DNA of 20,963 bases, from positions 1-20,963 of the forward strand of contig JADRCO010001247.1 of assembly GCA_021464525.1 (NCBI GenBank), in the 5' to 3' direction. The translations under genes were made by a program, and so were the position numbers. How positions within the stretch are numbered: the stretch's first letter is position 1; each line of letters opens with the position of its first letter. Under the pieces are notes generated by a model. That model saw nothing but the letters and a program-made list of their open reading frames with translations, was not told the origin of the DNA and did no database searches. Positions 8,496-19,052 of this stretch are shown here, in pieces. Origin of the DNA: Rhizophagus sp. LPA8_4_AMF (Eukaryota > Glomeromycota > Glomeromycetes > Glomerales > Glomeraceae).

Positions 8496-10007
8496 TTTTT
8501 TTTTATTTTTTTTTATAGTTAGTAACGCGTTTATTTTATTAGTCAAATCTGTAGACAGATTGCATGATATGATAAAATATCTAGAAACAAATTACATAAA
8601 AGTAAATTTATCTCTATAACTAACTAATCCTATCCTATCCTAAAATGTAATCTATCTAATAAATCTATCCTAATAAAACAATAAATACTTAGGCGTCTAA
8701 ACTAAATATATATAAACTAAAAATAATAATCAGGAATACAACTAAACTATTAGAAACGTTCGAGTAAACCTATTCACAACAAAATGTAAAATTAAGCGGT
8801 CCAAAATTTCTCCACTTGTCCGTGTAACCTTATCTATTTGTTAAAGTATAAACCTGAATCGTAACATAAAGATAAAGTTAATATTTAATCTAAAACATCA
8901 GCCGTTTATCCTGAGCAAATTAGTTTCTCTTATAATTCCAATTGTTATATAACTGGAATTTTCTTTCTCCCTCTGTAACTGTTAAATTAGCGCGTTTTCC
9001 GGGCGGTTCACTTCAGATTCTTTTCGAAGATTGTCCTCACAATGCGCGTTAATTTCATTATAAGATCATTGGAAAGTTCTTGCGGAGTATTTTGATTCCC
9101 ACTAGATGAACTAGACGTCGACGCCTCCACCCTAATCATTCTATCCAATTCAATTTTCGTTGATCGACTATCTTTAATAATTTCCACAACTTTTTCAGGT
9201 TCCAAATTGTCTTTTTTTAGTTCTGGGTGAGGTTGTGGTATAAAGTCCTCAGCTTCAGCGTTCAAAACTCCATGACGAAATTTACTGACTATGTCAACCA
9301 CTTCGGTGGTTTCTACCTTTTCCACGTCATCAGTTGAAATAGTATCTAACATCGTCGACGTTGGTTGAACTTCTACTCGCCCCCCCCTCTCCCCTTATTC
9401 TTCTCCTTTATCACCAGCTGTTTAGGATTCGTAGAAATCAGATTGCTTTTATCTGTCTTCACCTTGTGTCTTATCTTTGGAAATTCAGACAGAATTTCCA
9501 AACCATTTTCTACACCCTCTCTCATTGAAAGATCATGTGCCCTTTGTACTCTCTCGTCCGATTTAAAAATAGCCCAAAAATGTTGCTCATTATTGATCCA
9601 AAGATGTTTTCCGTAAATAAACTGAACATCCATCTTTAACGAACCTAAATCTCCATTATGTCATTCGCTGGTCCATTATATCCTGGTACTTTGATCATTG
9701 TCCACGTGTCTATAGTCTCAGATCTTGGAACGGAAGTGTAGGCATAACGTAGATTTAACCTTTCATTATTGTGTATCGCTGTTACAAAAGAACTCGTCAA
9801 GACTAGGAAGATCATCGCTTTTACTAATTGATACTTGTATAGCCTCTTGACCTCAAAAGAAACTACTTTTACCAAATTTTCTAAAATTGAGCCAACTTCC
9901 GGCCCAGTCAAATATTTTCAGTATATCATAGATATATAATTCTGTTGAATTCAAGAAACAGACATTATGTGATTTTTGTTGTTGTGCCATATTCACATGT
10001 CGCTTAA
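8496..10007 (-). mobile_element. retroposon 2 (polyadenylated, minus strand)
   Basis: The insert is flanked by a perfect 14-bp direct repeat. Its left end is an interrupted poly-T run (8496-8515), that is, a poly-A tail on the minus strand. On that strand it has a short leader, an ATG at 9990, a broken coding region to 9008, about 500 bases of 3' region, then AATAAACGCGTTAC and the tail. Length is 1512 bp. No RT is present. The sequence before the tail matches retroposon 1 (AATAAA, 0 to 4 bases, then GCGTTAC), so the two share a 3' end although the proteins look different. It was inserted by LINE-type target-primed reverse transcription. Confidence 0.86.
9008..9990 (-). pseudogene. unrecognised protein of retroposon 2, frameshifted
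   Basis: Three consecutive open stretches on the minus strand look like one ancestral protein of about 320 aa. It starts at ATG 9988-9990 (MAQQQKSHNVCFLNSTELY), shifts near 9910 into TGPEVGSILENLVKVVSFEV, shifts again near 9645 into MDVQFIYGKHLWINNEQHFW, and a third time at a run of eight G (C on the plus strand, 9380-9387) into MLDTISTDDVEKVETTEVV, ending FEKNLK at 9008. The middle part has one hydrophobic stretch (AMIFLVLTSSFVTAI). The C-terminal part is acidic, then Ser-rich, with a final basic helix. I recognise no domain. The G-run shift could be a recent slip, since the frames on both sides are clean. The plus-strand frame at 9365-9616 is a shadow. Confidence 0.6.
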
Positions 10008-10021
10008 TATATTTAAGATAT
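10008..10021 (+). repeat. right target-site duplication of retroposon 2
   Basis: Exact copy of 8482-8495; exon 2 of relic D continues from here. Confidence 0.88.
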
Positions 10022-10506
10022 ATTTACACAGGTAAAATAGATTTGATAAAGCAACTAAGTGATATTCTTAAGCATCTGATGAATTGCTTGAAGAATTATT
10101 TAAATATTACAATACTTAAAATAAAGAACTATATAATTGGATTCAAAAAGATCTCGTCTTTAATAATGTATATAAAACAAACTTCTGGTTTGGGAAGTTT
10201 GAATTGTGACATAAACAAGTGGAATAATGAGATTATGAAGCATTAAAGAAAACGTTAAATGAATTTATTCCTCTCATTCGATTTACGAATATTACTTTTG
10301 ATGATTGTAATAATAAAATCAAAACATATAAGGATATAATTCCTAATCAAATTTATGAAAAAATTGAAGAATTTTATAATAAAGGTATTACGCCACCACC
10401 TAGAAGAATGGGAAAATTTGACTCGAAGATTATCAAATCTAATAAACTTATAAGATTTATTGAATGGATTAATAAGGCGAGTTTGGATTTCATGTCGCAA
10501 GTTAAA

Positions 10507-10727
10507 GAGAACCCAGAAAAATATTAAAATAGGTAAAAAAAAAATTTACTATTGGCTGTACGCATTTTTTCAGGGCCGGAACTATGATAGTATCAGTCAG
10601 ATACTAAAACAGGAAATAAAAATTCTGGCCAACATTATCGAAAATTGTCCAAAAAGGAAAGATTTACATGATTATTTTCCTACCTATTTCAGTATTCTTT
10701 CAGTATTCTTCGTGTCCTTAGTTCAGT
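10507..10727. repeat. insert in the TLDc part of relic D carrying dispersed repeat R
   Basis: TLDc homology stops after TTCATGTCGCAAGTT and resumes at CGTGGTAGTATTGATGG. The insert contains TTTACTATTGGCTGTACG...CGGAACTATGATAG...TACTAAAA (10544-10609), which recurs diverged at 13444-13510. Edges were set by comparison with copies A-C. Confidence 0.65.
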
Positions 10728-11428
10728 ATCGTGGTAGTATTGATGGTATTAGTAACAAAACATTTAAAAATAAATGTAAAGGTCAACTAGAAAGTTTAGT
10801 TTATTTAAAATTAATTATTCAGATAAAATATTTGGCGGATACAGTTCTATTGGATTTAACTCGATTGGAGATAGTCTTTTACGTATTTATGGCGATTATC
10901 TACGATTTTATAATTCATCAGATAACCAGATAACTTCATTTTTTCATTTGAAAACGATGAAGTTACTCAAAATATGAAAATAAGTCGTGTGATAAATTAT
11001 GATAAGGTTACATTCGATCATCCTCACAATGGATTTAATTTTGGTTGTAAATTGTAATTCATTTTTTATATAAAAAATTCTTCTACAGCCAATAACGATG
11101 GTCGTGATTTATATGAAAATAATTTAAAAACAGAAACACTTTGTAATATTGAGGAAATTGAAACTTTTATTATAACTAAATAATGATCATGTAAATTAAA
11201 TAAAAATTTATAAATAAAATAACAGATAAAGATAAACATATTAATGTGAATAATCTATATATTATCACACAGTTTATAATAATAATTCATGATATTCTCA
11301 CGGATAATGTTTAAAAAAGATGGATGAAAGTTTATCAATATTGGATAAAAAAATTTATCAATATATTAGAATGATAAGTTTATCATTATTAGGTACAGTT
11401 AATAAAAAGTTTTATAGTCGGAACCAAA

Positions 11429-11469
11429 TGTGAAATATCATGATTTTCACAAGGAGTGAAATAACTGAT
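11429..11469. repeat. palindromic repeat P3 (partial)
   Basis: It has one arm of the family hairpin (GAAATATCATGATTTTCAC) followed directly by the terminal motif GTGAAATAACTG seen at the end of P4. The second hairpin arm is deleted. Confidence 0.6.
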
Positions 11470-11490
11470 ACATAACAGATAATAGAAATT

Positions 11491-11529
11491 AGTTATTATG
11501 CAGATAAATGGCGTCGCCTATAATAACTT
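11491..11529. repeat. inverted repeat with GC-rich core
   Basis: AGTTATTAT at 11491-11499 pairs with ATAATAACT at the right end, and the centre is GGCGTCGCC (11510-11518), itself palindromic apart from its middle base. It stands out in very AT-rich DNA. Confidence 0.5.
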
Positions 11530-11573
11530 ATTTATAAAACGCTATGCTGATCTTATCTCAAGCAGGATATAAA

Positions 11574-11726
11574 CTAATACATAATTAAGCGACAAAAGCC
11601 AACAAAATTTGATAAACAATTATTCAATTGTTTATTTCCCGATTAATGATCCAAATTTTTTATTATAAATAAAAAAAAAATAAAAAATCATTTCATTGAT
11701 TTTTTCATTTTCATTCTTTAAAAAAA
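11574..11726 (+). promoter_or_regulatory. conserved upstream block of copy C
   Basis: Same block as upstream of copy B: CTAATACATAATTAAGCGAC, TTTATTTCCCG, CAAATTTTTTAT and TATAAATAAAAAAAAAATAA (from 11664), then TTTTCATTCTTTAAAA before the ATG. TATAAATA is 63 bases upstream of the start, compared with 38 in copy B. Confidence 0.5.
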
Positions 11727-13214
11727 ATGGCTCCATTATTCAATTCAAAATTTCCACAAAAATATCCCCTAATCTTGAATAATAATGATGATTACTATGA
11801 TACTCTTATTCAAGTTGGTGAAAACGAAAATATAAGAAAATTTCGTGCACATTCAGTAATTTTACGTGCTCGTTCTCCTTATTTCGAAAGTGCTCTTTCA
11901 TCATCTTGGGTTAAAAAGGAAAATGATAAGATCATTTTTAATAAACCAAATATTACTCCAAATATTTTTGACATGATTTTAAGGTAAAGATATTTAATTT
12001 ATTTGGTGACTTCATAAATTAAATTTGTATATAAAATTCATTTCTATGTATATTTTAGATATATTTACTCAGGTGAGCTAAACTTGACAGAACAACTGAA
12101 TGATATTCTTAAACTTTTAGTCGCATCTGATGAATTGCTTCTTGAAGAATTATATGATTATTTACGAAAATACTTAACTAAAGAACGATATAATTGGATT
12201 CATAAAGATTTCGTTCTTGTCTTTTGTACTGTACGTAAACTTGCAAATTGCGAGTTTCTACAAAATTATTGTTTTGAAACCAGTTATTTCGATCCAGAGT
12301 TAATAATTACTTCAATCAGCTTTCCCTCATTAGAGAGAGATATGTATTATGACCTACTTAAACGAGAAGACTTATTGGTTAAAGAAATTGTTGTTTGGAA
12401 TTACTTAATTATATGGGGTATAGAACAAACTTCCGGTTTGAGAAGTTTGAATTGTGACAGAAACAGATGGAATAAAGAGGATTATGAAGCATTAAAGGAA
12501 ACGTTGAATGAATTTATTCCTCTCATTCGATTTACGAATATTACTTTTGCTGACTTTAATGATAAAGTCAGACCATATAAGGATATAATTCCTAATCAAA
12601 TTTATGAAGAAATTGAAGAATTTTATAATAAAGTTACTATACCAAAAATAATATTACCCCCTAGAAAAATAGAAAAATTTGATTCAAAGATTATCAAATC
12701 TAAACTTATAAGAAGAATTATTGGATGGATTAATAAAGATTTCTGGACTTCACGTTACAATTTAAATCTTATTTATCGTGGTAGTATTGATGGTTTTAGT
12801 AATGAATCATTTAAAAATAAATGTAAAGGTCAAGTAGAAAGTTTAGTTTTAATTAAAGTTAATTATTCAAATAAAATATTTGGTGGATACAGTTCTATTG
12901 GATTTAACTCAATTGGAGATAGTCATTTACGTATTTATAGCGGTGATCAACGATTTTATCATTCATCAAATAACTTTATTTTTTCATTTGAAAATGATGA
13001 AGATACTCAAAATATGAAAATAAGTCGTGTGAGAAATTATGATAAGGCTATATACGATTTTCCTTATCATGGATTTAATTTTGGTTATAATTCATTTTTT
13101 ATGACAGAAAATCATTGTATAGTTCATAATTGTAGTCGTAATTATGATGATGATTTAAGAACAGATACAATTTATAGTATTGAAGAAATCGAAACATTTA
13201 TTATTACTATATAA
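11727..13214 (+). CDS. BTB-BACK-TLDc protein, copy C, full length
   Basis: Coding parts are 11727-11983 and 12059-13214, with an intron of 75 bases (GTAAAG...TTTTAG, phase 2) that restores an Arg codon and joins DMILR to YIYSGELNL. The product is 470 aa. Residues about 20-125 are BTB/POZ (DTLIQVGENENIRKFRAHSV, ARSPYFESAL, YIYSGELNL). About 105-230 are BACK-like helices (SDELLLEELYDYLRKYL, IVVWNYLIIWGIEQT). About 293-470 are TLDc, with FDSKIIKSKL, YRGSIDGFSN, KCKGQVESLVLIKV, FGGYSSIGF, FIFSFENDED and a C-terminal SIEEIETF. BTB-TLDc proteins probably act as dimeric adaptors, perhaps for Cul3 ubiquitin ligases, but the substrate is unknown. The gene has no stop or frameshift, a TATA-like element and an AATAAA downstream, so it is the likely functional member of the array. 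The start is supported by the same context in copies A and B. Confidence 0.92.
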
Positions 13215-13243
13215 TGACCATGTAATTTAAATAATAATTTATA

Positions 13244-13249
13244 AATAAA
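13244..13249 (+). terminator. probable polyadenylation signal of copy C
   Basis: AATAAA lies 30 bases after the stop inside ATTTATAAATAAAATAA, which is conserved after the stop of relic D. In DNA this AT-rich the match alone is weak; conservation adds some support. Confidence 0.4.
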
Positions 13250-13271
13250 ATAAAAGATAAACAAATTCATT

Positions 13272-13345
13272 ATTGTACTGTATATTCATTGAATACTGTA
13301 CAGCAACGGATAAATATCATTGAGATACTATTAAATACTGTACAA
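13272..13345. repeat. short direct repeat AATACTGTACA
   Basis: AATACTGTACA occurs at 13292-13302 and 13334-13344, with a related TTGTACTGTATA at about 13274. No gene overlaps it. Confidence 0.45.
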
Positions 13346-13443
13346 TATGCATTTGAAGCTTGTACTACGTGAGATTATTAGTGCATATACGAATATACCA
13401 AAATTTATTATTTTTTTATTCACTTTTACGTTCAAATATACAA

Positions 13444-13510
13444 TTTACTATCGGCTGTACGTATTTTTTTTCAAGGCTGGAATTATGATAATTTCGGCCA
13501 GTTACTAAAA
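13444..13510. repeat. dispersed repeat R, second copy
   Basis: TTTACTATCGGCTGTACG, then GGCTGGAATTATGATAATTT and CAGTTACTAAAA, aligns with 10544-10609 inside relic D. It ends 8 bases before the inverted-repeat element at 13519, so the two may belong to one larger element. Confidence 0.6.
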
Positions 13511-13518
13511 ATGTGGAA

Positions 13519-13713
13519 TGTCTAAAGCGGGAAAAATCCCGTGATCTTAGTAAATATTCACCCGCATCACACCCTCTACTCTCCATTTTTATTAAGTATT
13601 CAGAGGACTTTGAATTTTTTCGGTTAGTAAAACCTATTTGTCGCGCAATTATTTGTCACTTCGTAATTTCTTAATGCCGTAATTCCGGAGGCAAAATCTG
13701 CCCGCTTTAGACA
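13519..13713. mobile_element. small element with 13-bp terminal inverted repeats (MITE-like)
   Basis: TGTCTAAAGCGGG at 13519-13531 is perfectly inverted as CCCGCTTTAGACA at 13701-13713, bounding 195 bp with no coding capacity. Just inside the left end CGGGAAAAATCCCG forms a second hairpin. The interior is clearly less AT-rich than its surroundings. I could not find a target-site duplication, so it could be an old DNA-transposon derivative or part of a larger repeat. Confidence 0.6.
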
Positions 13714-14097
13714 CATATTAAATGGTATGATTCGTTGTACGCAATTTCGTCTGAATGTCTGACCCTTTTATTTTATATATTTTTCGGGTCATTATTTTAT
13801 ACGGAAACAATTTAATCAATTTTAATTTAGCAAGGAATTTAAATAAAATAATTATCAATTAATTACGACAATAATTTGGACTAACATGGAACATAAAATC
13901 TCTTACTTTATTTTTCATTTTATAAGTTGAATTTCATACTTTCATTAACATTTTTTGTTTAAATTTTAATTTTTATCGTAAAATATATAGAATTTAGACG
14001 GAAAGATCTAATAGTTTACACTAATAGTAGGAAAAAAGAAATTCCATAGTAAATATAATCAATAATAAAATTATAAACAAAATAAAAGATCGTATAA
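13714..14097. other. spacer and 3' flank of the first E2 gene
   Basis: AT-rich, no gene visible. TGACCC/GGGTCA around 13758-13792 is a short inverted repeat. The 3' UTR of the E2 gene (minus strand) must start at 14097. Confidence 0.4.
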
Positions 14098-15070
<973 letters not shown>

Positions 15071-15368
15071 CTTGTTTGATAAAAAAAAAAAAAATGAAAA
15101 ATAATTTGGAAAGTAATAAAAGGTAAGAAAGCAGGATATTCTATTTATTGACATGTAAGGGATTAATATACGCCCAATCCTAAAAGGATGTGATTTACAA
15201 GATATTTTTTTTTTTAACAAAAAATTATGGAAATAATGAATTTTTTGCGAATTTATTCTTAAATGGCCATTTTACCACTGATTATTGCTATAATTAGATA
15301 TAAAAAAAAAAACGTGGAAAAAATTGAATTAATAATAACGTGGACAAAAATATTTATTTATTTTCAAA

Positions 15369-15536
15369 TCAAAGAATCGGAACCGTTTCACCGAGATCAC
15401 CTTTGCTATGACCTACAATACAATAAATGATGCTTTTAACGTCTATATTAAAAAGGTAACCACAATTTACAAATCGCAGAATTTACACCTTCGAGATCTT
15501 TAGATAACGGTGCGATATGTTTTACACGAAATTTTG
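15369..15536 (-). CDS. weak candidate: last two exons of an unknown gene
   Basis: On the minus strand 15471-15536 and 15369-15412 read in one frame across a 58-base intron (GTAAAT...TTGTAG) to a TGA. The second exon encodes HSKGDLGETVPIL and the first contains APLSKDLEG. The codon make-up is less AT-driven than the surroundings and the splice signals are good. I cannot extend it convincingly upstream: a short open stretch at about 15600-15680 (MRNYYVSDPVTAEGL) is in the right place, but no good donor connects them. It resembles no protein I know and may be chance. Confidence 0.22.
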
Positions 15537-16020
15537 CTATGCAGTATTCGAATAAAATTCATTTTTTCAACAATATTCTTATTATAGTGATGGTATTATT
15601 GTCAATCCATTTTTATAATGTTCACATAGTCCTTCAGCTGTAACAGGGTCAGAAACGTAATAATTCCGCATATTACCCATTCACAAATCTATACAATCAA
15701 AAAAAGGAAGAAAGGAAAAAATCATGAAAGTATAAAATTTAACACATCAAATTAACGGCAATAATAATTAAATTCAAAAAAAAAACTTTGTAAAAACCAT
15801 ATAAAGTTACGAAACTAATACTCCGAGTATTTATTATCTACAGTTAAAAGAATAAAATAGAACAACTTCATCTAATGGGTTTTTTAAATGGTAAAACCAA
15901 ATCTATTATTTCATTAATAATTGAGTGTTCAAAATCGAATAATAAGAATAATCGGGTTTAAAGAGTTATCATTAATAATTATAGCATAGGGTTGAATCTA
16001 TCTTAAAACGGTCTCCACGG

Positions 16021-16049
16021 TCTCGGGCTTCTGAGAACCGATCCCGAGA
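16021..16049. repeat. short hairpin TCTCGGG...CCCGAGA
   Basis: 7-bp perfect arms (16021-16027 and 16043-16049) around 15 bases in an otherwise GC-poor region. Confidence 0.4.
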
Positions 16050-16976
16050 TTTATTTATATATTTTAATGTATTTAAAAACATTGTTTGCATTTTTAGCAT
16101 TTAACATTATTATTAATAAATGTTTACTTATGTATTCGTAAAATTGGTTATCCAATAACAATTGTTATAACAAAAAAGATGAAATTAGGCTGTAACCACA
16201 CTAACATTACGGGATCGAAAGTGTGACGTCGATTTATAATAAAAAAAAAAATAAATGGCGCAATAATAATCAGAATTTAAGATTGAACGAACGAATCCAT
16301 TCATCCGAGTCCTGTATGTTTGAACGTTTAATTATTAATTATGATAGAATTAAATTCATTTTGATCAAATGATCTAAACGAAAAAGTTTTTACCCACATT
16401 ATAATGCCCAATCATTTTTATCTCCGAATCACAAATAGTTCAGCGTTCAAAACTTCAAAGAATTAAATCAGTATACACTATAAATACATATATTTTTTAA
16501 TGTACTTGCGTGAAGAGATAATATTTATTTATTGTATACTATATGATAATTACGATTCTTTACAGAAAAATTTAATGTTGACATGAATGATTTCCTCACC
16601 ACCGAATAAATTTTGTGAACATATTCTAGAAACTAGTAACATTTATATTGGATGTTTAGACAATTAAAAAAATACATGAACGAATCATAAATTACATGAC
16701 TACCCCAATTTTTCTGTAAAGATAATAAAAAAAATGACATTAGGAGCGATTATTTTATGTTAAATCTTCAAAATAAGCGGTATGAATGGACATGAAAGGG
16801 TATGAAGCATCGTGATAATTAACTAATAACCCTATTCTAACCTAAACTCCATTGTCAAATCTAGTAGAATAGAAACTTTAATATAAAGGATGTTCATGAA
16901 AATATGATTTATAAAATAATTTGTGTTCATGTAAATAATTTATTCAGTATGTATTGTTCATAATGGCCTTGCGAAA

Positions 16977-17008
16977 CATACATATATATACTGTATATAT
17001 ATATATGT
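16977..17008. repeat. AT dinucleotide palindrome
   Basis: ACATACATATATATA, CTG, TATATATATATATGT forms a near-perfect palindrome, probably a simple repeat. Confidence 0.6.
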
Positions 17009-18119
17009 CAAAAGAAGAAAATATTTAGACGATAAATTTGGAAAAAAAGATTTCTTTCGATTATTATGTTCGAGAAAGGTATTATATGAAATTCAATGAA
17101 TGAAAAAAAAGAATGGAGCTTTCGCCCAAAAGGGAAAATGTCATAATTATGATATTTTTTTTATAAAAAAAAAAATTATAAAAAAAAAATATGCGTTTAA
17201 GGTGTATATATATATATGCAATTTTCAACAGGCTGAAAGAATAAACAAATTTAGTTATTACGCCAATCAAGTGAAACATCATAATCGTAAATCATAAATA
17301 AAATCTTCGATCTCTATTATTTAATATAACTAATTACAGATAATGATACAAGGGATACTATTTTATTGTTATAACTGTTTGTCCGCAGTATAACGATGTA
17401 CAGTACATTAGTCTTTAGTAAAAAATTGATATATAAGTATGTTTAAAAAATTGATAAATATATATCGTATGTATTTAGAAGCGGGTCCGTTCAGTTTTGC
17501 CCATCAAAGATGACGATCACCAAGCATGTTGCTGTTTGTAAATTTATCTATCGTATAACCGTATAACGAGATCTCCGTATCGGATGACGACAGTCTAAAC
17601 CATTGGCCAATTATTATAATGCTTAATGGAAATCATCTGACGCGCATCAGGTGATTGAGGTAATCAGAGTTTTTTATTCAAAATTTTATCCCTAAAAAAA
17701 AAGGAACGTTCATAGAAAAGCTACAGCGTACCTTCTTGGGATCATAAATTGTTTCAATCTTGGCACTACTTTTCGCACATTCTTTTTTTTTCTTATATGG
17801 AACGAGGAAACAGTATTAATTTCAAAATTCATCCTAATTTTAGCGCAAAGTTGTAAAAGAAATTGATAATATTTTTTTATAAAAAAAAAGGAAAAATGAA
17901 GTTATCAAATGAAGTGGACAAATATGGAGATTTAAAAAAAAGGGTTAACTTTATTATCTTTTTAATTACAAATTTCTATTGTCGAATTAATTTATTTGAG
18001 AATTACAAAAACAAATGAAAAAAAAAAAAATATATATGTATGAAAAGATAAATCTATTTATATATATAAAACAAGGAATTTCATAACGTAAAAAAAAGCA
18101 AAAAAGGTTATATAATCAG

Positions 18120-19052
<933 letters not shown>

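Larger units (their letters stand above)
8183..11183 (+). pseudogene. BTB-BACK-TLDc copy D, degenerate and twice interrupted
   Basis: A promoter remnant (about 8183-8275) runs straight into mid exon 1 (8276-8383), so the start codon and first 40 or so codons are gone. The exon (SPYFEGALSSSW) also has a deletion near 8360. The intron donor at 8384 is normal, but retroposon 2 (8496-10007) sits on the acceptor. Exon 2 resumes at 10018 (YIYTGKIDL) with many deletions in the BACK part. TLDc begins (GKFDSKIIKSNK near 10410) and is broken by an insert of about 220 bases (10507-10727). It continues with YRGSIDGISN, KCKGQLESLV and, in shifting frames, to the ancestral TAA at 11181. The 3' flank (TAATGATCATGTAA, then ATTTATAAATAAAATAA) matches copy C. 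Short open frames here are fragments of this relic. Confidence 0.87.
11184..11573. other. spacer between relic D and copy C
   Basis: It begins with the 3' flank of relic D. It then holds palindromic repeat remnant P3 (11429-11469) and a separate inverted repeat at 11491-11529. No gene is visible. Confidence 0.45.
15071..18119. other. 3 kb AT-rich intergenic region between the two E2 genes
   Basis: The left part is the 5' flank of E2 paralogue 1. A weak two-exon candidate lies at 15369-15536 (minus). Otherwise I see homopolymer runs, short palindromes (16021-16049, 16977-17008, near-palindrome ATCTGACGCGCATCAGGT at about 17636) and no convincing gene. Opposing frames at 17082-17297 mirror each other in A/T-run sequence and are not genes. 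The right end is the 3' flank of E2 paralogue 2. Confidence 0.5.

Noticed and set aside
9365-9616. 83-residue plus-strand frame
   Set aside because: Opposite-strand shadow of the retroposon 2 coding region.
10255-10500. 81-residue minus-strand frame
   Set aside because: Shadow of exon 2 of relic D.
17082-17297. Overlapping frames on both strands
   Set aside because: They mirror each other in poly-A/T sequence, are Lys/Phe-rich on both strands and show no splice context.
17731-17790. Minus-strand open stretch CAKSSAKIETIYDPKK with a GT after it
   Set aside because: No joinable exon on either side, and the donor GTACGC is weak.
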